NCBI GenBank assembly: GCA_022737715.1
Contig: JAIITD010000089.1
Span: forward strand, 1-7,183
DNA: 7,183 nucleotides
From: Veillonella sp.
Lineage (GTDB): Bacteria; Bacillota; Negativicutes; Veillonellales; Veillonellaceae
Direction of reading: 5' to 3'
Both the position numbers and the translations under genes were made by a program. Shown here in pieces: positions 1-5,741 of this stretch (position 1 is the first letter of the stretch; every line of letters begins with the position of its first letter). The notes under the pieces were generated by a model. That model was given only the letters and a program-made list of their open reading frames with translations, was not told the DNA's origin and ran no database searches.

Positions 1-251
1 GCGGAGATTGGAGTTTCTTTTACGATTTCAGGTTTAGCGTCGATTTTAATCAAGCCGTTAGTGATACCTTTGTGGTAACGAACCATACGTTGCATACCAT
101 GGCTTTGAATACCGAATAAGTCGGAAGTCAAAAGTACGTCTTGAATGATGTCAGCTTCTTTTTCGGAGAAACCGAATTTTTGGAAAGCGTCCATGCTCAA
201 TTTTTTCAATGTTTCATAAGGGAAAAGTACAGTGTTTTTAGCGTCTGCCAT
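1..251 (-). CDS. Ldh_2-family malate/L-lactate-type dehydrogenase, N-terminal part
   Basis: Reading the minus strand from the ATG at 251 gives 83 codons open to the window edge, so the C-terminal three quarters of the protein are missing. The N-terminus starts MADAKNTVLFPYETL. Residues 44-56 read DLFGIQSHGMQRM, followed by RYHKGITNGLI at 58-68. This matches the conserved D-x-x-G-x-x-SHG-x-x-R block of the Ldh_2 (YlbC/AllD/ComC) NAD(P)-dependent 2-hydroxyacid dehydrogenases. The family includes malate, L-lactate, sulfolactate and ureidoglycolate dehydrogenases, and the visible part does not settle the substrate; malate or lactate is a guess from the likely lifestyle. A strong ribosome site, AAAAGAGG, lies at 267-260, eight bases before the start. 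All six Asp codons are GAC and all five Phe codons are TTC, unlike the GAT/TTT-rich neighbours, which suggests high expression. The gene is divergent from the molybdoenzyme gene. Confidence 0.85.
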   Translation of the reverse strand, partial: MADAKNTVLFPYETLKKLSMDAFQKFGFSEKEADIIQDVLLTSDLFGIQSHGMQRMVRYHKGITNGLIKIDAKPEIVKETPIS

Positions 252-282
252 TGTTAAAACCTCTTTTCAGAAAATATGACCT

Positions 283-346
283 GATATAGTAGACTCCACT
301 CCGTTATATCAATGAATGTGATATGATGTCCGGTGAGTTCTATATC
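283..346 (-). promoter_or_regulatory. Self-complementary leader upstream of the dehydrogenase gene (candidate structured 5' UTR)
   Basis: Three nested complementary blocks are visible. GATATAG (283-289) pairs with CTATATC (340-346). ACTC (293-296) pairs with GAGT (335-338), and the inner CCG (301-303) can pair with CGG (331-333). ATATCA (306-311) pairs with TGATAT (319-324) around a seven-base loop. On the minus strand this makes a long bulged hairpin, starting about 12 bases after the predicted transcript start near 358 and ending about 15 bases before the ribosome site. It is not followed by a T-run, so it is not a simple terminator. It could be a regulatory RNA element, an mRNA-stabilising 5' hairpin, or a DNA operator. 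I could not match it to a known riboswitch class. Confidence 0.45.
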
Positions 347-364
347 CTCTCAAATGACAATGTC

Positions 365-393
365 AGTATAGCACACAAAGTTGAGTTATTGAA
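365..393 (-). promoter_or_regulatory. Promoter of the dehydrogenase gene
   Basis: On the minus strand, TGCTATACT (373-365) is an extended -10 box (TGn plus TATACT). A weak -35 hexamer, TTCAAT (393-388), lies 17 bases upstream. The predicted start near 358 leaves a leader of roughly 107 bases before the ATG at 251. A second, weaker extended -10, TGATATAAC (310-302, minus), lies inside the leader hairpin and is an alternative. Confidence 0.5.
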
Positions 394-436
394 TAGTTTT
401 ACATAACTTAATGCATTACATAATTTGCATAACTTA

Positions 437-452
437 CGTGAAATTTATCACA
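437..452. promoter_or_regulatory. CRP/FNR-family-like binding palindrome
   Basis: The sequence CGTGA-AATTTA-TCACA is one base from the classical TGTGA-N6-TCACA operator of CRP-type regulators. Its centre is about 86 bases upstream of the predicted minus-strand start near 358 and about 350 bases upstream of the plus-strand start. If functional, it therefore more likely serves the dehydrogenase gene. Known Firmicute CRP/FNR-family proteins bind related sites. No regulator gene is in the window, so the assignment rests on sequence symmetry alone. Confidence 0.45.
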
Positions 453-467
453 CAGGTTAACAAAAAG

Positions 468-486
468 TACTGAAATAATCGATAAT
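468..486 (+). repeat. TACTGAAA..ATCGAT element, copy 1
   Basis: This copy reads TACTGAAATAATCGATAAT. It shares the leading TACTGAAA and the ATCGATA core with copy 2 at 601-620, but is one base shorter between the two parts. It is the most diverged of the three copies. Confidence 0.4.
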
Positions 487-600
487 ACCTTGAAATTACA
501 AATTATGACTTTTGGTAATAGATACATTCCTGAACGTAAAAAATGGTACTTTTATGCGTTGCTCATCTGTTTGTATTGTAGGGGAGAAACTATAAATAAA

Positions 601-620
601 TACTGAAAAGTATCGATATT
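601..620 (+). repeat. TACTGAAA..ATCGAT element, copy 2
   Basis: This copy reads TACTGAAAAGTATCGATATT and contains the 8-bp palindrome TATCGATA. Bases 604-620 are identical to 733-749 at 16 of 17 positions, exactly 129 bases apart. The match is longer than expected by chance in a stretch this size, even allowing for AT-richness. Confidence 0.5.
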
Positions 621-732
621 TATTGTATATCTACATGGTACACATTAATAAAAGTTATGACGTCACACACTTATTTTGATAAGTGATTTTGCTCTATGCA
701 TTGATATACAATGTATTCATTGATACGAAGTT

Positions 733-749
733 TGAAAAATATCGATATT
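733..749 (+). repeat. TGAAA..ATCGAT element, copy 3, just upstream of the molybdoenzyme promoter
   Basis: This copy reads TGAAAAATATCGATATT. Its palindrome centre is about 15 bases upstream of the -35 box at 758 and about 50 bases before the predicted start near 794. That is a usual place for an activator site. The other two copies lie 129 and about 263 bases further out, compatible with cooperative binding or looping, which is inference. Confidence 0.5.
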
Positions 750-757
750 CGTTAATT

Positions 758-787
758 TTGTTACAGATATAGTGGTGTATGTATGAT
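758..787 (+). promoter_or_regulatory. Promoter of the molybdoenzyme gene
   Basis: A -35 box TTGTTA (758-763) and a -10 box TATGAT (782-787) are separated by 18 bases. The predicted start near 794 leaves a leader of about 50 bases. The match is good but not consensus, in keeping with a regulated promoter. Confidence 0.5.
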
Positions 788-845
788 ACTATAAATATAC
801 ATATAAAATTACTGCTATAAATACGATGATAAGCGAGGTGCTTAT

Positions 846-2882
846 ATGAAAGAATATAAAAGTGTATGTCCCTATGATTGTCCTGATGCTTGTGGACTTA
901 TACTTACAGTAGATGACAATAAAGTGATAAAGGTTCGTGGCAATAGAGAACATACTTTTACACGAGGTACATTATGTCCTAAGATGGCCCACTATGAGCG
1001 TGTTATTCATTCGCCTAAACGCTTGATGACACCATTACGTCGAATTGGTACAAAAGGCATAGGTCCGGATCAATTTATACCTATTTCATGGGATGAGGCT
1101 TTAGATCGAATTGTAGAAAACTTTAAACATACTATTGATACCTATGGTAGTGAAAGTATTCTTCGTTATTCTTATGCGGGGACCATGGGGGCTGTAAATA
1201 GTCCTGCAGCGGATTATTTCTTTCGTCGCATTGGGGCTACCAGTCAAGATAGAGGGATTTGTTCTCCTGCAAAGCAAGCAGCATTTAAGTCCGTCTATGG
1301 AGATACAATTGCTATCAAACCTCAAGAGGCACAACATAGTGATTTGATTATATTGTGGAGCCTTAATGCGACGGCTACAGATGTACATATATTACATGAT
1401 GTGAATGTAGCAAAACGAAACGGCGCTTCTGTATGGGTTATAGATACCCATAAAACATATACTTATGATCAAGGCACACATCATGTGTATGTAAAACCTG
1501 GTTCTGATAGCGCATTAGCACTTGGTATGATGCATATCATACATCGAGATGGACTTGAGGATACTGCATTTATTCAAGCATATGTACAAGGTTATGATGA
1601 GCTAGTACGAGATGTATTGCCTAAATTTACTCCAGAATATGCTTCCTCTATATGTGGTGTACCGGTTGAAATTATAGAAGAATTAGCTCATGCCTATGCA
1701 AAAGCGAAGGCCCCTTTTATTCGTTTGGGTAGTGGCGTATCTCGGTATGGCAATGGTGCGATGAGCTGTCGTTGTATCAGTGCACTTCCTGCTGTAGTAG
1801 GTGCATGGCAATATCTAGGTGGAGGCTTGTTATCTAGTTCTAGTAGTAGCCAATATTTTAATAAATCATTTATGCAACAACCTAATACACAAACGCCACA
1901 TAAACGGATGATGCCAATGATTTTATTGGGTGAGCTGCTAACAAACCCAAAGGCACTTCTAGAACATGGATTAGAGGATACTAGTGGCGGCGTGCCTGTT
2001 CACAGTTTATATGTGTTTTCATCGAATCCAGCTATAACAGCACCAAATCAAAATCTCGTGAGACAAGGCCTCATGAGGGACGATTTATTTACCGTTGTTC
2101 ACGAGCGTTTCTTTACGGATACTTGTGCGTATGCGGATATTATTTTACCGGCTACGAGCTCTGCTGAATCTGATGATATTTTTAATTCTTATGGGCACTA
2201 TACAATTGCGGCTAGTTACCAAGCGATACCACCGGTTGGTGAATCTCGGTCTAATTGGCAAGTGATTTCTGAACTTGCTCGGCGTATGGGATTTGATGAG
2301 CCTTTCTTCGGCATGACAGAATGTGAATTAATTGAGCATATGGTTCGCAATTCATCTAAGCTTTCACAAGACGAACAAGATGCTATTTTGCGTGGTGATT
2401 TGGTTGAAGTAACATTGCCGGATAATTATAAGACGGATTTTAAGACGCCGTCAGGAAAAATCGAAATTTTAAACCCTCGAGAACAGATTCCGTTGATTAC
2501 CTATACAGAACCATATGGAGATGATGAACCATTCTGGTTGATTATCGGAAATGATATACGTATATTAGACTCTAGTTTCTGTGAATTAGAATTTGATGAT
2601 CCTGAATTAATGAAGTTGCGTATGCATCCAGATGATGCCGCATTATATAACATTAATAATAGGGACGTCGTAGAGATTTATAACAATCGAGGGGCTGTTC
2701 GTATAAAAGTATATCTAGATACTACAGTACAACGAGGCACACTTGTGACCCTTGGCGTATGGTGGCAATCTCAATCCAGTGATGATAGGGTAGGGATTAA
2801 TGCCGTAACTGCATCTAGACCGACTGATGAAGCATGGGGGAGTACATTCTACGACGTGCAAGTTAATATTCGTAAGGTGTAA
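846..2882 (+). CDS. Molybdopterin (bis-MGD) oxidoreductase, cytoplasmic, stand-alone
   Basis: This is a 678-residue member of the DMSO-reductase superfamily. The N-terminal CPYDCPDACG motif and a later Cys give C8, C12, C16 and C44, a 4Fe-4S site. K46 directly follows it at the place of the conserved Lys between cluster and molybdopterin. The core domain contains DRGICSPAK; C139 in it sits where the molybdenum ligand is expected, so a Cys-ligated enzyme is likely. A dinucleotide-binding domain spans roughly 562-675 and ends with RPTDEAWGSTFYDVQV. There is no Tat or Sec signal, so it should act in the cytoplasm. No electron-transfer subunit, membrane anchor or cofactor gene is adjacent. A run of six serines lies at 330-335. 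AGCGAGGTG (832-840) is the ribosome site, five bases before the ATG. Family placement is firm; the substrate is unknown (polysulfide, formate or acetylene-hydratase-like relatives cannot be told apart here). Confidence 0.9.
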   Translation: MKEYKSVCPYDCPDACGLILTVDDNKVIKVRGNREHTFTRGTLCPKMAHYERVIHSPKRLMTPLRRIGTKGIGPDQFIPISWDEALDRIVENFKHTIDTYGSESILRYSYAGTMGAVNSPAADYFFRRIGATSQDRGICSPAKQAAFKSVYGDTIAIKPQEAQHSDLIILWSLNATATDVHILHDVNVAKRNGASVWVIDTHKTYTYDQGTHHVYVKPGSDSALALGMMHIIHRDGLEDTAFIQAYVQGYDELVRDVLPKFTPEYASSICGVPVEIIEELAHAYAKAKAPFIRLGSGVSRYGNGAMSCRCISALPAVVGAWQYLGGGLLSSSSSSQYFNKSFMQQPNTQTPHKRMMPMILLGELLTNPKALLEHGLEDTSGGVPVHSLYVFSSNPAITAPNQNLVRQGLMRDDLFTVVHERFFTDTCAYADIILPATSSAESDDIFNSYGHYTIAASYQAIPPVGESRSNWQVISELARRMGFDEPFFGMTECELIEHMVRNSSKLSQDEQDAILRGDLVEVTLPDNYKTDFKTPSGKIEILNPREQIPLITYTEPYGDDEPFWLIIGNDIRILDSSFCELEFDDPELMKLRMHPDDAALYNINNRDVVEIYNNRGAVRIKVYLDTTVQRGTLVTLGVWWQSQSSDDRVGINAVTASRPTDEAWGSTFYDVQVNIRKV

Positions 2883-2912
2883 TGAAAGTTCGATATAATT
2901 CGATTTTTGTTG

Positions 2913-2941
2913 TTGAACCGGAGTACACTATCATATATAAT
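2913..2941 (+). promoter_or_regulatory. brnQ promoter
   Basis: TTGAAC (2913-2918) and a perfect TATAAT (2936-2941) are 17 bases apart. The predicted start near 2948 leaves a leader of about 35 bases before the brnQ ATG. The spacer and -10 lie within an inverted repeat (2924-2962), which argues for repression at this promoter. It lies about 30 bases after the molybdoenzyme stop codon, with no clear terminator between, so read-through into brnQ is also possible. Confidence 0.75.
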
Positions 2942-2962
2942 ATTATCTAATATGATAGTGTA
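2924..2962. promoter_or_regulatory. 13-bp perfect inverted repeat over the brnQ -10 box (probable operator)
   Basis: TACACTATCATAT (2924-2936) is the exact reverse complement of ATATGATAGTGTA (2950-2962), with 13 bases between. The left arm fills most of the promoter spacer and the right arm covers the predicted transcription start. No T-run follows on either strand, so this is not a factor-independent terminator. A dimeric repressor site is the simplest reading. The regulator is not in the window, and the arms do not look like a CodY box (AATTTTCWGAAAATT). Confidence 0.65.
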
Positions 2963-2982
2963 GTACGAAGGGAGATAACCTT

Positions 2983-4317
2983 ATGGATGGAAAAGAAAAT
3001 CTATCACTGCGCGCCTATTTAGCCATAGGCATGATGTTATTCGCCCTATTCTTTGGTGCGGGAAATCTTATTTTTCCGGCCGCATTAGGTCAACACGCAG
3101 GGTCTAATGTAGGATGGGCATTGGCTGGTTTCGTATTAACTGGCGTAGGGTTACCATTGCTTGGTGTTATGGCCATGGGCTATTCTGGATGTAAAGACGT
3201 TGAAGAATTAGCTGGTCGTGTGCATCCTATATATGGCCTTATTTATACGGTAGCCTTATATTTAAGTATTGGTCCTATGTTTGCGACACCAAGAACGGGT
3301 ACCGTTGCGTATGAAATTGCGATCAAGCCATTTTTACAAGGCATGACGTTGGATATGCAACCATTGTTCCTTGCTATATTCTTTGGCATTTCTTTGTGGC
3401 TATCGATTAGTCCTCAAAAGCTTGTTAATCGGATTGGCAATATTTTGACACCAGCTTTACTGCTTGTCATTTTATTGCTTATTGTTAAATCTTTTATTAC
3501 ACCAATTGGATCTTACGCAGCACCACAAGAAAGTTATGCAACAATTGGTGCAGCAATCAGACAAGGCTTCCTTGATGGATATAATACGATGGATGCATTG
3601 GCTTCTGTGGTATTTGCTATTCTTGTAATCGATTTTGTGCGCCTTACAGGGGCCACATCTCGTGATGTTATTACGAAAACAGTGATGGAGGTTGGTGCTA
3701 TTGCGGTAGCGCTCCTCGGTATTGTGTATATATTCATCGCGAACATCGGTGCTACAAGCGTAGAACGGTTTGGTTTGTTTGATACAGGCGCACCTGTGTT
3801 AACAGCTAGTGCTGATTTCCTTTTTGGTGGAATTGGTCAAATTATTTTGGCTATCATCGTTCTGTTAGCTTGCTTGAGTACAAGTATTGGACTTATAACT
3901 TCTTGTAGCACATATTTTAATAAACTATATAGCAAAATTAGTTATAAAGTGTATGTCGTTATATTCTCTGTAGCTGCATTTGCACTAGGTTTGTTCGGAT
4001 TGAAAACAATCATTAGTGCCGCTATTCCAGTGTTGATGCTACTGTACCCATTGACGATTGTTATTATCTTGTTAGCTCTAAGCGATAACGTTTTTGGCGG
4101 CCGTCGTTGTGTATATGGTTGGACCATAGGACTAACCATGATTTCCGCATTGATGAGTGGCCTGGAAACAGCTGGTTGGGCACCAGATGCATTAGAAGGA
4201 CTCTTTACTCAATATATTCCGTTCCAAGGAATTGGTATGGGTTGGGTGAGCTTTGCAATCCTTGGCTTTATCATAGGTCTTATCCATAAAGGCTTGGCTT
4301 CAGATACAACTAAATAA
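2983..4317 (+). CDS. brnQ: Branched-chain amino acid transport protein BrnQ (LIV-II carrier)
   Basis: This 444-residue polytopic membrane protein has the usual length of BrnQ carriers, which import leucine, isoleucine and valine across the inner membrane by cation coupling (mostly Na+). Family signatures are clear: FFGAGNLIFP (23-32) in the first membrane helix, GVGLPLLGV (54-62), and GPMFATPRT (97-105). Hydrophobic segments continue to the C-terminus, about twelve in all by eye, after a short charged N-terminus. The start is supported by AAGGGAG (2968-2974), eight bases before the ATG. The gene has its own promoter with an overlapping palindrome and is closed by a long hairpin terminator, so it is probably monocistronic. 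No amino acid biosynthesis or regulator gene is next to it. Confidence 0.95.
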   Translation: MDGKENLSLRAYLAIGMMLFALFFGAGNLIFPAALGQHAGSNVGWALAGFVLTGVGLPLLGVMAMGYSGCKDVEELAGRVHPIYGLIYTVALYLSIGPMFATPRTGTVAYEIAIKPFLQGMTLDMQPLFLAIFFGISLWLSISPQKLVNRIGNILTPALLLVILLLIVKSFITPIGSYAAPQESYATIGAAIRQGFLDGYNTMDALASVVFAILVIDFVRLTGATSRDVITKTVMEVGAIAVALLGIVYIFIANIGATSVERFGLFDTGAPVLTASADFLFGGIGQIILAIIVLLACLSTSIGLITSCSTYFNKLYSKISYKVYVVIFSVAAFALGLFGLKTIISAAIPVLMLLYPLTIVIILLALSDNVFGGRRCVYGWTIGLTMISALMSGLETAGWAPDALEGLFTQYIPFQGIGMGWVSFAILGFIIGLIHKGLASDTTK

Positions 4318-4329
4318 ATGTAGAATGTT

Positions 4330-4415
4330 ACTCGCATTCTCCCTTTCAACTCTATTGACTCAGTCCTTTTAGACGGATTACAGTGAAAGAAAAGGGGAAT
4401 GCGAGTCTTTTGTTT
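4330..4415 (+). terminator. Long hairpin terminator after brnQ
   Basis: ACTCGCATTCTCC (4330-4342) pairs with GGGGAATGCGAGT (4394-4406), 13 pairs with one T-G wobble. CTTTTGTTT follows directly. Inside, CTTTCA (4343-4348) pairs with TGAAAG (4384-4389), leaving an AAAA bulge on the 3' side. The remaining 35-base loop has only short complementary bits. The loop is far longer than in a typical terminator. The arms and T-run on the plus strand make a terminator role for brnQ likely. Confidence 0.75.
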
Positions 4416-4430
4416 ATAGTGATAAACATC

Positions 4431-4459
4431 TTTTTTCAAATAGTATTTCCTAGTATAAT
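4431..4459 (+). promoter_or_regulatory. Promoter of the DUF1653-HAD unit
   Basis: A perfect -10 box TATAAT lies at 4454-4459. The region about 17 bases upstream (4431-4438, TTTTTTCA) has only a weak -35. The predicted start near 4466 leaves a leader of about 39 bases. It follows the brnQ terminator directly, so this is a new transcription unit. Confidence 0.55.
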
Positions 4460-4504
4460 GTTTAATAAGAAATGAAGAATCGTTTTTAGTAAGCCGAGGT
4501 AGTT

Positions 4505-4744
4505 ATGAACGAAATCGTAAAAGGTGGTTTGTATCGTCATTTTAAAGGTATGTATTATTACGTATTAGATGTGGCTACACATTCTGAGACGGGTGAAAAA
4601 TTGGTGGTATATCAAAAATTATATGATGACCGCGATTTGTATGTACGTCCCTTAGACATGTTTTGTAGCGATGTAGATCGAGACAAATATCCTGATGTGA
4701 AACAGCAAAAACGCTTTCAATTGATGAGTGGACGAGATGAATAG
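4505..4744 (+). CDS. DUF1653 family protein
   Basis: This 79-residue soluble protein carries the DUF1653 pattern almost throughout: YRHFKG (10-15), YYVLDVATHSETGE (18-31), VVYQKLY (34-40) and VRPLDMF (47-53). A short charged tail containing RFQL follows. The length is typical for the family. Its molecular function is not established, and the sequence shows no catalytic motif, signal peptide or membrane segment. GAGGT (4496-4500), four bases before the ATG, supports the start. A HAD phosphatase gene follows after 64 bases with no terminator between, so the two are probably cotranscribed. Confidence 0.85.
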   Translation: MNEIVKGGLYRHFKGMYYYVLDVATHSETGEKLVVYQKLYDDRDLYVRPLDMFCSDVDRDKYPDVKQQKRFQLMSGRDE

Positions 4745-4808
4745 TGTGTATAGGGTAGAGTTAATAGTTTGTATATGAACTCGTATATAGCGACAGATAG
4801 GAGGACTT

Positions 4809-5585
4809 GTGGAACAAAAATTTTTCTTTTTTGATATCGATAACACATTGGCTGTGTGGCCGGAAGGAAAAATTCCAGATAGTGCTCAGTACTGTATAGA
4901 TGAATTGCAACGGCGTGGTCATTTGGTGTCGATTGCAACAGGTAGGATACAAGTCGATGCCATGCGTTTTGCAGAGCAAGCTAGAATTACGAATGTCGTA
5001 GCTGATGGAGGCCATAGTATCACCATTGATGGAAAATTGGTATCCATGATCGGTATGAATCGCGATATGTGTATTCAATATTTAGAATACCTTGAATCAA
5101 AGCATATTCCTTGGGCTGTAACAGACCGCAATAAATTGGGGCGCATTACACCTTATAAAGAAATATTGGAATGGCATCCTGATTGGGATGTGTTTAAAAC
5201 TGTAGTAGATCCAGAGTTTGACTTTCACAGTGTAGAAGATTTTTATAAAATCTATGTATTCTTTAAGGATGGAGAAGAAGAGGAAAAGGACATCGAGCAT
5301 ATGACGCACAAACTTATCCGCTATGGCGAAGGTTGTGTCTTGTATGAACCTATGGAAAAAGCACTGGGTGTTCGTAATATGATTGAGCATTTCCATATGA
5401 AACCAAATCAAGTCGTCGTTTTTGGAGATGGATATAATGATCTATCTATGTTTAGGCCGGAGTGGTTAAACATCGCCATGGGGAATGCTCGAGCTGAACT
5501 CAAGCTAGAGGCAGATTATATTACTACCGATTGTGATAAAGATGGTATTTACAATGCATGTAAGCATTTTGGATGGATTGATTAG
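4809..5585 (+). CDS. Cof-type HAD-IIB phosphatase
   Basis: This is a 258-residue cytoplasmic haloacid-dehalogenase-type hydrolase, probably Mg-dependent and acting on a phosphorylated metabolite. Motif I is DIDNT with the nucleophile D9 and acid/base D11. Motif II is SIATGR with T44. Motif III is K184 in MEKALGV. Motif IV is VVVFGDGYNDLSMF with D207 and D211. The stretch between motifs II and III is a type IIB cap of about 130 residues, the part that sets the substrate, so the substrate cannot be named. Length and order match Cof/YidA-type proteins. The start is a GTG at 4809, preceded by AGGAGG (4799-4804) only four bases away; no in-frame ATG or TTG lies in range of that site. It is the second gene of a unit with the DUF1653 gene and is closed by a terminator at 5669. 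Confidence 0.9.
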   Translation: MEQKFFFFDIDNTLAVWPEGKIPDSAQYCIDELQRRGHLVSIATGRIQVDAMRFAEQARITNVVADGGHSITIDGKLVSMIGMNRDMCIQYLEYLESKHIPWAVTDRNKLGRITPYKEILEWHPDWDVFKTVVDPEFDFHSVEDFYKIYVFFKDGEEEEKDIEHMTHKLIRYGEGCVLYEPMEKALGVRNMIEHFHMKPNQVVVFGDGYNDLSMFRPEWLNIAMGNARAELKLEADYITTDCDKDGIYNACKHFGWID

Positions 5586-5652
5586 TCCTTACTATACGCT
5601 GTTTTTAGATTGTAAATTTTATAGAATTTTAAAGAAATTCATAGTGAAAACA

Positions 5653-5661
5653 TGATATACT
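5653..5661 (+). promoter_or_regulatory. Possible extended -10 box directly before the terminator
   Basis: TGATATACT fits an extended -10 (TGn-TATACT), but no -35 box stands 16-18 bases upstream. A start near 5668 would place transcription at the very foot of the terminator hairpin. It may be chance in AT-rich DNA. Confidence 0.2.
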
Positions 5662-5668
5662 AATAAAG

Positions 5669-5696
5669 AGCCGCTCACGGGTTGAGCGGTTTTTCT
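5669..5696 (+). terminator. Terminator of the DUF1653-HAD unit
   Basis: CCGCTCA (5671-5677) pairs with TGAGCGG (5683-5689) around the loop CGGGT. It is extended by A5669-T5691 and a G-T wobble, and a run of five T starts at 5690. It is a compact GC-rich hairpin with the usual terminator form. Confidence 0.9.
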
Positions 5697-5709
5697 ATGT
5701 ATATATAAT
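5682..5709 (+). promoter_or_regulatory. Promoter of the cyclophilin lipoprotein gene
   Basis: TTGAGC (5682-5687) and a perfect TATAAT (5704-5709) are 16 bases apart. The -35 box lies inside the 3' arm of the upstream terminator hairpin, so the two signals share DNA. The predicted start near 5716 leaves a leader of about 26 bases before the ATG at 5742. Confidence 0.65.
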
Positions 5710-5741
5710 TTGGGGAATTCTATATTTTGTGAGGGATTATC

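Larger units (their letters stand above)
252..845. other. Long AT-rich divergent intergenic control region
   Basis: These 594 bases separate two divergent genes and contain no convincing ORF with a ribosome site. The minus-strand side holds a promoter (365-393) and a self-complementary leader (283-346). The middle holds a CRP/FNR-type palindrome (437-452) and a nine-base direct repeat, CATAACTTA, at 402-410 and 428-436. Three TGAAA..ATCGAT elements lie between 468 and 749. Smaller symmetric items are an 8-bp palindrome TGACGTCA (658-665), ATACA-A-TGTAT (706-716), and CATTGATA repeated at 699-706 and 718-725. The plus-strand promoter is at 758-787. The length and density of symmetric sites suggest regulation on both sides. 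I see no tRNA or recognised RNA family. Confidence 0.7.

Noticed and set aside
302..328. CGTTATATC..GATATGATG resembling a ModE half-site pair
   Set aside because: The right arm matches poorly, and the sequence is better explained as part of the longer hairpin 283-346.
591..596. TATAAA after TTGTAT (571-576) as an upstream promoter of the molybdoenzyme gene
   Set aside because: The spacer is only 14 bases, too short for a sigma-70-type promoter, and no better -35 is present.
658..665. TGACGTCA palindrome
   Set aside because: It is a single perfect 8-bp palindrome without flanking symmetry or a second copy; too little to call a binding site.
1101..1388. 95-codon open frame on the minus strand
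   Set aside because: It is a shadow of the molybdoenzyme gene with no independent signals.
2894..2899. Perfect TATAAT just after the molybdoenzyme stop
   Set aside because: There is no acceptable -35 box at 16-18 bases upstream, while the pair at 2913-2941 is far better. Probably chance in AT-rich DNA.
4761..5411. Open frames of about 100 codons on the minus strand
   Set aside because: They are antisense to the HAD phosphatase, overlap it fully or largely, have no ribosome site and show no family features.
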